The translations under genes and the position numbers were made by a program. From CAYGHG01 sp964349515 (GTDB lineage Bacteria; Oederibacteriota; PGYV01; CAYGHG01), in contig CAYGHG010000035.1 in the NCBI GenBank assembly GCA_964349515.1, forward strand, positions 1 through 22,820: a DNA stretch of 22,820 bases. Direction: 5' to 3'. This document shows positions 1 to 6,810 of this stretch, piece after piece; the stretch's first letter is position 1; each line of letters opens with the position of its first letter. The notes under the pieces were generated by a model, which saw only the letters and a list, made by a program, of their open reading frames with translations, was not told the origin of the DNA and made no database searches.

Positions 1-31
1 CCTAAAATCAATTTCATTTACAATTGTTTTT

Positions 32-62
32 AAAAACAAAGTATTATTAAATAAAATACTTT
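32..62 (-). terminator. possible AT-rich terminator of the helicase-nuclease gene
   Basis: A perfect 8-bp inverted repeat (AAAGTATT at 38-45 and AATACTTT at 55-62, loop of 9) overlaps the stop codon of the minus-strand helicase gene. Read on the minus strand it is followed at once by G and five T. The stem is AT-rich and would be weak, so this is a tentative call. Confidence 0.3.
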
Positions 63-3042
63 AAAACAAAACCTCCGCCTTGCTCGCGGGGCAGATGTCA
101 AAAAACGCGCACTGCGAGCAGGTAAAGGAGCTTGGCGACGGGGCAAATTTGCCTTCCATAATATCCGATGCGGTTTCCAGGATTTTTTCCTTGAACTTCT
201 CCGTTGTGTCTTTTCTCAGCTTCTTTACGGCCGTTATTCCGCTCTCAAAGAAGTACACGCCCACGCTTTCAACCGGCATGTCAAAACACATCTCGTGGGC
301 AAGCGCGTAGAGGGTGAGCTGGCGGGAGATGTCGGCGCTTGAGATTTTCTTTTTTGCTTTTTCCTCATCCTGCACCTCTGACGTTTTATAATCCAGTATC
401 ACTCTTTTTCCTTCCCTCTCATCTATCCTGTCCCATCTGCCGCGCACCGACACCCTGTCATTTATTTTAAACTGAAAATCTTTCTCTATGAAAACAGGCA
501 CAATGCCGGCCTCTTCCTCCTGTTCATAAAAACGCTTTATGTTTTCCACGCCTTTCTCAAACCGCCTGCGCTCATGCTCGCGTGAGATAAACCCCGCGGG
601 CCTCCACATGGACTCAAAAATTTTTAGCAGCGCCTCAAGTTCTATGTGCCTGCCCTCCATCTTTGCTTTGTAATACTCTGCCGCCACTTTGTGCATTGCC
701 TGCCCGTATATGATGTTTGGCACTTCCCTTATCGGCATTCTCAATATGTGAATGAGTTTGTATTTAAAGGGGCAGGTTAAGTAATCGTCTATCTGATAGT
801 TGCTGAGTATCAGCGGGCCCGGTTTGACGGGCGCTGTCAATGCCTCGATAACGCCTTTTTTTCTCTGAAAAAACGAGAGCCTCTCCAGTACGTTTTCAGA
901 CTGCGCGGCAAGTTCCGGCTCTTCCACGCCGAGTTCTTTTAAAAATATGCTTATTTTCTTGTTTGCCGCGCCGTCGTACTGCTTTGAAGCGGTAAGGTAA
1001 AGAGTGTCTTTTGCCCTCGTCATTGCCACGTAAAACAGCCTGCGCTCCTCCTCCACCCTGTACGTCTCTTCGTCAACAAGGTCGTGCATTATGGCTTCCG
1101 GCAGGGGGAATCCCGGCCCGCCCATTTTTTTCATCGGAAACTTGTCCTGTATGAGCCCTATCACAAAGACAAACCTGTACTCAAGGCCCTTTGCCTTGTG
1201 AATAGTCGCCACCTGCACGCACTCCTCATCAAGGCTTTCAAGCAGTTCAGCCTGCGGGTTGTCCCCTGATTTGCGTTTGAGTTCAATATAGCGCGTGAAG
1301 TTTACAACGGTGTCATACTCTTCATTTATGGAGAACTGTTTCAGTATCTCAAAAAACTTGGCGATGTTTGCTATTACCCTGCCGGCCTCGGGCGTATTCT
1401 GCCTCAACAGGTTTTCAAATATCCTCTTGGCTTTGACATAATCATACAGCACCTCGCCCGCACGCCACCCCTGCGCTATCAGGCCTGTGTAGTACTCTAT
1501 ATCTTTTATCAGCGCTTGCAGCCCCTTCATATCTTTGTCATGCGCTTCTATCTCGGGGTATTTGTGTATTTCCCTGATAAGGTCAAAAGCGCTTATCTGA
1601 TAATCACGCGACCGCGCCCCTATCTTTGACATCACGAACGGGTCAACAGAATAAACCTCCGAAACCGCCACGTCAAAAAGCGGGTTAAACTCAAAGGGCG
1701 AGGCAAGGCTCGCACAGAAATTAATCAGGAACTGCACCTCTTTTTTATTGAAAAGCCCCTCGTCGCCTGTAAACCTGTAGGATATCCCCCTGTTCTCAAA
1801 GGTCGCGAGAAAAATCTTTGCGTCGTTTTTTGAGCGTACAAGCACGGCAAAATCAGAGAGATTCGCGGAACCCTCTTTTATACGCTTTTCTATTTCAGAA
1901 GCTGCAAAATCCGCCTCTTCCGAGTAATTGGAAAAAAGTTTTACCCTGACATGCGGCGGCTTCAGCTTTGTTTTGTATTTTGATTCCAGTTTTTTGACTA
2001 TGTCCATCCTTGACTCAAGCCTGTCGTTGTTGTTTTGTATCACCTTGTGCGCCGCATCCAGTATTTCCTGATGAGAGCGGTAGTTGTTTTTCAGCACTAC
2101 CACTCCTGCGTCTTTATAGTATTCGGTAAAACCCATTATGTTTGATATGGCCGCGCCTCGGAACTTATAAATCATCTGGTCGTCATCACCCACTACGGTT
2201 ATGTTCCTATGCCCGTCGGCTATCAGTTTTATAAGCTCAAACTGCGCGTAGTTGGTGTCCTGAAACTCATCTATCAGAATATAGCGGAATTTTTTTCTGT
2301 ACTTTTCAGCTACGGATTTTTTTTCTTTCAGCAGGCGGTAAGGCACTGTTATCAAATCCCCGAAATCCATGAAGTTTTTGTCTGTTTTGAGCCTTTCGTA
2401 TTTGGAGTAAAACCGCGCCAGTTCGGCGTGCTGCAGCCTGATTTCATCCTCAGCCGAGCCCGTCTCTGCCGTAATTGAAGCCGCGTATTTTTCATATATT
2501 TCAGGGGTGATCAGGTTGTCTTTTAACTTTGATATGAAATCAAATAACTGCGACAGGTACTGCGCCGGGTTGTTTAAGGGCCTGTAAATTTCAAGCCCCA
2601 GTTTTTCGATATTTTCTACCATAAATATTATGGCGTCAGGCTTTTTCAGCACCTTCCAGTCAGGCGCAATCTTTAGTTCGGCAAAGTTGTCGTCAATAAT
2701 GTCGTGGCCGAATGAGTGGAAAGTGGAGATGCGGGTTTCTATCATTCCGTAAGGCACCAGGGTGTCCACCCTTTTTTCCATTTCCCGGGCGGCTTTTTCA
2801 GAAAAGGTAAGCGCGAGTATCTGCGAGGGCTCCGCCGCCTTGTCGCTTATAAGCCTCGCTATGCGCTCGGTTATGACGCGCGTCTTTCCCGTGCCTGCAC
2901 CGGCAACTATGAGAAGCGGGCCTTCCTTATGTGTGATAGCCTTTTCCTGCGCTGGGTCAGGCTCAAATGTGGTGAAGTGAATGAGGCTGTCATTATCTGA
3001 CACCTTATGTTCATTTTCTGACTTTTTGCGGGATTTTGCCAT
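61..3042 (-). CDS. UvrD/PcrA-like ATP-dependent DNA helicase fused to a C-terminal PD-(D/E)XK (RecB/Cas4-type) nuclease
   Basis: A 993-residue superfamily 1A helicase, predicted to unwind DNA 3'-5' and to process ends during repair or recombination in the cytoplasm. Motifs seen in order: Walker A GAGTGKT (48-54), motif Ia LTFSEKA (78-84), IDEFQDT (257-263), GDDDQMIYKFRGA (285-297), YRSHQEI (321-327), TIHKAKGLE (613-621) and FYVAMTRAKD (670-679). From about 745 a RecB-family nuclease follows: His784, Asp871, Asp884-Tyr-Lys886 and Gln908. Cys757 plus the cluster C975-x2-C978-x5-C984 matches the 4Fe-4S set known from AddB and Cas4. The ATG at 3042 is backed by GGAGG 6 nt upstream and a promoter just before that. 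No AddAB, RecBCD or AdnAB partner lies nearby, so the exact pathway is unknown. The family call is firm. Confidence 0.93.
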   Translation of the reverse strand: MAKSRKKSENEHKVSDNDSLIHFTTFEPDPAQEKAITHKEGPLLIVAGAGTGKTRVITERIARLISDKAAEPSQILALTFSEKAAREMEKRVDTLVPYGMIETRISTFHSFGHDIIDDNFAELKIAPDWKVLKKPDAIIFMVENIEKLGLEIYRPLNNPAQYLSQLFDFISKLKDNLITPEIYEKYAASITAETGSAEDEIRLQHAELARFYSKYERLKTDKNFMDFGDLITVPYRLLKEKKSVAEKYRKKFRYILIDEFQDTNYAQFELIKLIADGHRNITVVGDDDQMIYKFRGAAISNIMGFTEYYKDAGVVVLKNNYRSHQEILDAAHKVIQNNNDRLESRMDIVKKLESKYKTKLKPPHVRVKLFSNYSEEADFAASEIEKRIKEGSANLSDFAVLVRSKNDAKIFLATFENRGISYRFTGDEGLFNKKEVQFLINFCASLASPFEFNPLFDVAVSEVYSVDPFVMSKIGARSRDYQISAFDLIREIHKYPEIEAHDKDMKGLQALIKDIEYYTGLIAQGWRAGEVLYDYVKAKRIFENLLRQNTPEAGRVIANIAKFFEILKQFSINEEYDTVVNFTRYIELKRKSGDNPQAELLESLDEECVQVATIHKAKGLEYRFVFVIGLIQDKFPMKKMGGPGFPLPEAIMHDLVDEETYRVEEERRLFYVAMTRAKDTLYLTASKQYDGAANKKISIFLKELGVEEPELAAQSENVLERLSFFQRKKGVIEALTAPVKPGPLILSNYQIDDYLTCPFKYKLIHILRMPIREVPNIIYGQAMHKVAAEYYKAKMEGRHIELEALLKIFESMWRPAGFISREHERRRFEKGVENIKRFYEQEEEAGIVPVFIEKDFQFKINDRVSVRGRWDRIDEREGKRVILDYKTSEVQDEEKAKKKISSADISRQLTLYALAHEMCFDMPVESVGVYFFESGITAVKKLRKDTTEKFKEKILETASDIMEGKFAPSPSSFTCSQCAFFDICPASKAEVLF

Positions 3043-3062
3043 TAAAAACCTCCATGAAATCT

Positions 3063-3091
3063 ATTCTAATACACCGGATAGTTTATAACAA
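3063..3091 (-). promoter_or_regulatory. predicted sigma70-type promoter of the helicase-nuclease gene
   Basis: On the minus strand, TTGTTA (3086-3091) and TAGAAT (3063-3068) are separated by exactly 17 bp. The predicted start near 3056 gives a 5' leader of only about 13 nt, just long enough to hold the GGAGG at 3048-3053. The promoter lies between the gene and the tandem repeat, so the helicase need not be transcribed through the repeat. Confidence 0.55.
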
Positions 3092-3120
3092 GCAATTTCC
3101 CCGCCACGGGTTGGAGGCTC

Positions 3121-3402
3121 GGCAAATACGGCAGCATGGAAGCATCACAAGGACGGCTGGTAACTACGGCAGCATCGCAAGGACGGCTGGTAACTACGGC
3201 AGNNNNNNNNNNNNNNNNNNNNNNNNNNNNNNNNNNNNNNNNNNNNNNNNNNNNNNNNNNNNNNNNNNNNNNNNNNNNNNNNNNNNNNNNNNNNNNNNNN
3301 NNGCAAGGACGGCTGGTAACTACGGCAGCATCGCAAGGACGGCTGGTAACTACGGCAGCATCACAAGGACGGCTGGTAACTACGGCAGCATCGCCGGGAC
3401 GG
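3121..3402. repeat. 30-bp tandem minisatellite array interrupted by an assembly gap
   Basis: The unit begins GGACGGCTGGTAACTACGGC and continues AGCATCGCAA, exactly 30 bp. Copies start at 3151, 3181 (cut by the gap), 3307, 3337 and 3367, with a decayed unit before (3121-3150) and a partial one after (3397). The only internal variation seen is at the tail (CATCGCAA, CATCACAA, CATCGCCG). There are no spacers. A 9-bp direct repeat, TTGGAGGCT, brackets the array at 3111-3119 and 3440-3448. With the helicase promoter and the gap, the array accounts for nearly all of the gene-free stretch 3043-3467. Because 30 is a multiple of three and the unit has no stop, several frames stay open. None has a convincing start or flanking protein, so I treat it as non-coding. 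Confidence 0.9.
3203..3302. other. assembly gap of exactly 100 N inside the tandem repeat
   Basis: One hundred consecutive N replace part of the array. This is a conventional placeholder for unknown length: the flanking copies are 126 bp apart, not a multiple of 30. The true copy number is unknown, and the link between the helicase side and the rest of the window rests on scaffolding. Confidence 0.97.
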
Positions 3403-3467
3403 TTGTTTTTCTTGGGCTATGGGACTGGGACTTGGTACCTTGGAGGCTTTGACGCACAAACTATCTT

Positions 3468-3836
3468 TTAATTGTATAAGTTTCCGGAGTTTTCTACTTC
3501 GCTCTTTATGAGCCCCTTATATATTCTTGAAAACTCCAGTTTATTCTCCCAGACTACTTCAAATATGGTGTTTTTCATGACGTCATCTTTAATATCATCA
3601 ACATTTAACATTTCGACAATAACATCGCCCTGATTGCGTGATATGACTGCAAGCCCCAGCCGCTCCAGCAGCCTGCAGGCTTTTGTAATATTGTAAATGG
3701 GTAATTCCAGCATTTCAGAGAGGCGTTTGGAGGATATTCGTTCATACCTGCGGGAGTAATTTATGCTGAAACAAAGAAGTGAAAGCATTTCGCGGTACGC
3801 GAGCATTTCTTTTATGTCTTCGCTTATCCTTACCAT
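3468..3836 (-). CDS. Rrf2-like winged-helix transcriptional regulator
   Basis: A 122-residue protein whose first ~75 residues resemble an Rrf2 DNA-binding domain. It opens with MVRISEDIKEMLAYREMLSL, followed by a helix-turn-helix (SSKRLSEMLELPIYNITKAC, about 35-54), a recognition-helix LLERLGLAV and a wing (SRNQGDVIV). Rrf2 proteins bind operator DNA as dimers, and many sense Fe-S clusters or redox through three cysteines in the C-terminal half. Here the only cysteines, Cys22 and Cys54, are in the N-terminal half, so Fe-S sensing of the IscR/NsrR type is unlikely. AAGGCGGTG lies about 5 nt before the ATG. The gene is divergent from the glycosyltransferase-lptFG operon, and the shared intergenic region is the obvious candidate target. 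Family assignment is moderate and the target is inferred. Confidence 0.65.
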   Translation of the reverse strand: MVRISEDIKEMLAYREMLSLLCFSINYSRRYERISSKRLSEMLELPIYNITKACRLLERLGLAVISRNQGDVIVEMLNVDDIKDDVMKNTIFEVVWENKLEFSRIYKGLIKSEVENSGNLYN

Positions 3837-3856
3837 CAGCGCACCGCCTTTTTTAG

Positions 3857-3886
3857 TTTTTACCGTCAGTTATTAGACACGCTCAA
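3857..3886 (-). promoter_or_regulatory. weak candidate promoter of the Rrf2-like gene
   Basis: On the minus strand, TTGAGC (3881-3886) and TAAAAA (3857-3862) are 18 bp apart, each matching four of six consensus positions. Position relative to the ATG at 3836 is suitable. The region is AT-rich, so a chance match is possible. Confidence 0.28.
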
Positions 3887-3913
3887 CCGTAAAAAGTTGC
3901 ACTAATTTCAGGT

Positions 3914-3930
3914 GATTTGCCTCACAAATC
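3914..3930. promoter_or_regulatory. perfect inverted repeat, possible operator
   Basis: GATTTG and CAAATC form 6-bp arms around a 5-bp centre, 78 bp upstream of the Rrf2-like start codon and just upstream of its candidate promoter. Autoregulation by the adjacent winged-helix protein is a reasonable guess, nothing more. Confidence 0.3.
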
Positions 3931-3964
3931 CCGCGTATATCGTTTAAACTATTCCCCTTTAAAA

Positions 3965-3980
3965 ACCCCCTTTCGGGGGT
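3965..3980. terminator. short GC hairpin, possible terminator
   Basis: Six-bp stem ACCCCC/GGGGGT with a TTTC loop. On the minus strand TTTTTAAA follows, on the plus strand TCTTTGGG. It could block read-through across the divergent region, but the gene it would serve is not evident. Confidence 0.3.
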
Positions 3981-4168
3981 CTTTGGGAAACAGCACAAAG
4001 ATCAAATTTGCCACAAGGGCAGTATATTCATCGGAATTTTCTGTGTATTCTTTAGAAGATCTGTAAAATTAGACAACTGCAGCACCATTTTGTTTCGTTT
4101 TGTTTAGCGCAGAAGAAAAAACACATACCGGCCCGGCAATACAGCCCGCGCCTGCATTAGTTCTTATT

Positions 4169-4197
4169 TTGCCTTAAAAACCAAACTGTGCTATATT
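4169..4197 (+). promoter_or_regulatory. strong sigma70-type promoter for a predicted leaderless mRNA
   Basis: TTGCCT (4169-4174), a 17-bp spacer and TATATT (4192-4197). The expected transcription start falls at 4204-4205, the A of the ATG at 4205. No Shine-Dalgarno sequence precedes that ATG. The transcript of the glycosyltransferase-lptFG operon is therefore predicted to begin at its own start codon. Confidence 0.6.
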
Positions 4198-4204
4198 GAA
4201 CGCT

Positions 4205-5659
4205 ATGAACTACAAAAATGCATCCTACATACTCATAGCGGGCCTGTCTTTATTGAGGCTTTTATATATTAATACGTTTCCCCTTTTGGGCGACGAGGCC
4301 TATTACTGGCAGTGGTCGCGGCATCTTGATTTCGGTTACTACGAGCAGGGGCCGGTGCTGGCTTTCGTAATATGGATTTTTACTTTTTTCGGCACCATCA
4401 CATCTGTGTTTACCATACGTCTCGGCGCCGTTGTCCTGTCTGCCATAACAATGCTCATAACCCTCAGGATATGTTCAAATGCAAACCCTTCAGACAAAGA
4501 TGGAAAAACAGGCTTTCTCACACTTCTTATTCTGAATTCCGCGGTCATATACTCAGCGGGCGCCGTGCTGATGATGCACGACACTGTTATGGTTTTTTTC
4601 CTGTCTCTTTTTATGTGGCAGATGTCGCGTGTAATTGAGTATCCCTCAAAAACATGGGGCTGGGCGCTTGCCGGAGTGCTGCTCGCCCTCGGCGTAATGT
4701 CAAAATACACTATGGGAACCCTGTACTTTTGCGTGCTGTTTTTCATAATAATTTCCCCCCAAGGATTTAAAAATTACATCAAAGGCTTTGCTGTATTCAC
4801 CCTGTTTTTCATCCTATTTTTATCACCTGTAATTTACTGGAACTTGACACACGATTTTTCCACCCTGCATTACCTGCTCGGAAGAAAGGGCACGTCATCA
4901 AGTTTTACACTAAAGCACTTCGGAGAGCTAATCGGCGGGCAGATAGCGCTGAACTCCCCGCTTATGATTGTTTTTTACGCAGCCGGTATTATAGCCGCGC
5001 TAAAAACAGCAGGAAGCCCTTACAAGCGTTTTCTTGCCTTCATATTCATTGTTTCCATTACGCCCTATATATTTCTTTCACTTAAAAACAGGGTTGAGGC
5101 AAACTGGCCGGCCTATACATTTTTACCGCTTTTTATTCTGGCGGGCGCGTACATCTCAGGCTTAAAGAAGCAACCGCGTTTTTTTGCCCCTGCACTCGGG
5201 TTCGGGGCCATTACAGTCATAGCAACACACCTGCTCTTAAGCGGCTCGCTCCCCCTGCCGCCTAAATCAGACCCCATGAGAAAAGCATCAGGTTTCAGGG
5301 AGCTTGCACTTTCGGTAAAATCCTTTGCCGGTTCCCTTCCCTCCTCTGAAAACACCCTCTTCTTTACATCTGCCTATTATCAGCACGCCTCCTTACTTTC
5401 ATTTTATTACCCCGGCAGGCCTGTTTTTTACATAACCCGCATAGACGAGGCTGCCAAAAACTACAGATTCTGGAGAAATTTCGAGGGTTTCAGCGGACAC
5501 GACTCCCTTTTTGTGTGGAGTGAAAACCACGAATTTGATAATATGAAACTGCTCTTTTCCGGTTACGGGGAAACACGGGAATTTCCGGTTATACACAGGG
5601 GCAAAGAAATCAGGCGCTTTAAAATAACGCACATGAAAGGCTACGGCAGTCAAAAATGA
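4205..5659 (+). CDS. GT39/ArnT-like integral-membrane glycosyltransferase
   Basis: A 484-residue protein with about ten or more hydrophobic segments over the first ~365 residues and a soluble C-terminal tail. After the first membrane segment comes LGDEAYYWQWSRHLDFGYYE (28-47), the DE motif of the dolichyl/undecaprenyl-phosphate-sugar transferase superfamily (GT39/GT83), where the acidic pair (Asp30-Glu31) serves catalysis. A second acid, MMHD (Asp126), sits where a second conserved acid is expected. Members move a sugar from a polyprenyl phosphate carrier onto lipid A, protein or glycan on the outer face of the inner membrane. Overlap with lptF by ATGA and the following lptG suggest that the acceptor is lipid A or core, as for ArnT, but this is inference. 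A TTG nine bases upstream is in frame, but it lies inside the -10 box, so ATG 4205 is preferred. Confidence 0.82.
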   Translation: MNYKNASYILIAGLSLLRLLYINTFPLLGDEAYYWQWSRHLDFGYYEQGPVLAFVIWIFTFFGTITSVFTIRLGAVVLSAITMLITLRICSNANPSDKDGKTGFLTLLILNSAVIYSAGAVLMMHDTVMVFFLSLFMWQMSRVIEYPSKTWGWALAGVLLALGVMSKYTMGTLYFCVLFFIIISPQGFKNYIKGFAVFTLFFILFLSPVIYWNLTHDFSTLHYLLGRKGTSSSFTLKHFGELIGGQIALNSPLMIVFYAAGIIAALKTAGSPYKRFLAFIFIVSITPYIFLSLKNRVEANWPAYTFLPLFILAGAYISGLKKQPRFFAPALGFGAITVIATHLLLSGSLPLPPKSDPMRKASGFRELALSVKSFAGSLPSSENTLFFTSAYYQHASLLSFYYPGRPVFYITRIDEAAKNYRFWRNFEGFSGHDSLFVWSENHEFDNMKLLFSGYGETREFPVIHRGKEIRRFKITHMKGYGSQK

Positions 5660-6810
5660 AAATACTTACGCGCTACATCATTAAAGAGGCGGCTTTCGGA
5701 ACGATGATGGCTTTTTTAGTTCTGACCTTCTTTTTGGTAATGAACTCCCTTTTCGTACTCTCTGACCTTGTGATTATGTACGGTGTGGGCCTGTTCACAG
5801 TGATCAAACTGCTTGCCTTCCTTCTCCCCTCTACTGTCGCGATAACAGTGCCGATGGCCTTTTTAATCGGCGTTCTCCTCACCTACTCAAGGCTCGTGCA
5901 GGACAACGAGTACAACGGAATGCAGGCAGGAGGCATAAGCGCCGTCCAGATAGCGGTGCCGGCAGTGCTTTTGGGCATTTTCGTCACTTTTTTGAGCATC
6001 CTTTTCAACAACTACACCCTCCCCGCAGCCAACTTGGAATACAAAAAACTGCACTATGAGATAGTAAAGAAGCGTTCAAGCGTCATCATAAAGCCCCACT
6101 CATTTATTAAAGATTTTGAAAACTACGTGTTCTATGTAGGCGACCGGGACGCAAGGGCAGATACCTTGAGAAACATACTCATTTTTGTAAAGAGCAACCG
6201 CCCGGACGAAGCTGTCAGATTGATAACAGCACGCGAGGGAGAGCTGTTAAGCGATGAAAATACAATGAGACTTGCCCTGAAATTGAAAGACGGGTTTCTT
6301 TCTTCAGCCTACTATGGCAGCCTTGACAAAATGAATTTTATGTCGTTCGGGACTAATTTCATAGACCTTGACGTTAAGAGTGCGATGAGGATGAAGACAG
6401 AACAGCGGGATTTCAAAGGCACGCGTGAGATGACTGCCGAAGAACTATACGCCGAAATAAAAAGCGGGGAAAACAGACACGACAATAACTGGCTTAATGT
6501 CGAATTTCACAAGAAATTCTCCATACCTTTCGCCTGCCTTGCCTTTGCATTTGTCGGCATACCCCTCGGATTGATGACAAAAAAAGGGGGGAAAATAACA
6601 GGTATAAGTTTTTCTCTGGCTCTGATCTTTATATATTACATTCTGCTGAACGTCGGGCAGTACCGCGGCTACAAAGGGGAAATGGACCACTTTTTTGCGG
6701 TCTGGATGGCTAACTTTGTCTTAATCGGCATAGGAGTATTACTGATGGGTTTCAGAATTGCGCCCGCCATGATAAAATCCGTACTCTCCAACAAAAGGAA
6801 AAATAAATGA
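5656..6810 (+). CDS. lptF: LptF/LptG family LPS export permease (first copy, LptF-like)
   Basis: A 384-residue YjgP/YjgQ-family permease. Three membrane segments (about 12-35, 48-78, 92-118) are followed by a periplasmic beta-rich domain (about 125-275) and three more segments (about 282-372). This is the standard Lpt permease layout. The conserved stretch SRLVQDNEYNGMQAGGIS after the second segment is typical of the family. With LptG and the ATPase LptB (not in this window) it extracts LPS from the inner membrane and passes it to the LptC/LptA bridge. Its ATG overlaps the stop of the glycosyltransferase gene (ATGA), and its own stop overlaps the next ATG the same way, so the three are probably translationally coupled. 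LptF rather than LptG is chosen from gene order and N-terminal similarity and is less certain than the family. Confidence 0.88.
   Translation: MKILTRYIIKEAAFGTMMAFLVLTFFLVMNSLFVLSDLVIMYGVGLFTVIKLLAFLLPSTVAITVPMAFLIGVLLTYSRLVQDNEYNGMQAGGISAVQIAVPAVLLGIFVTFLSILFNNYTLPAANLEYKKLHYEIVKKRSSVIIKPHSFIKDFENYVFYVGDRDARADTLRNILIFVKSNRPDEAVRLITAREGELLSDENTMRLALKLKDGFLSSAYYGSLDKMNFMSFGTNFIDLDVKSAMRMKTEQRDFKGTREMTAEELYAEIKSGENRHDNNWLNVEFHKKFSIPFACLAFAFVGIPLGLMTKKGGKITGISFSLALIFIYYILLNVGQYRGYKGEMDHFFAVWMANFVLIGIGVLLMGFRIAPAMIKSVLSNKRKNK

Larger units (their letters stand above)
3837..4204. other. divergent intergenic region with an inverted repeat and a small GC hairpin
   Basis: This 368-bp stretch holds no gene that I can support. 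It has three notable pieces. A perfect inverted repeat GATTTG-CCTCA-CAAATC sits at 3914-3930 and could be an operator. A hairpin ACCCCC-TTTC-GGGGGT sits at 3965-3980; read on the minus strand it is followed by five T, so it may be a terminator, but no gene ends there. The promoter of the plus-strand operon lies at 4169-4197. The remaining sequence, 3981-4168, shows nothing I recognise. Confidence 0.5.

Noticed and set aside
3121..3402. CRISPR array
   Set aside because: The repeats are directly adjacent with no spacers, and no cas gene is present. The Cas4-like cysteines belong to a helicase-nuclease.
3036..3471. A repeat protein encoded by the 30-bp array
   Set aside because: The frames stay open only because the unit is a multiple of three with no stop. 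No start with a ribosome site or signal peptide was found; one frame begins inside the helicase start region.
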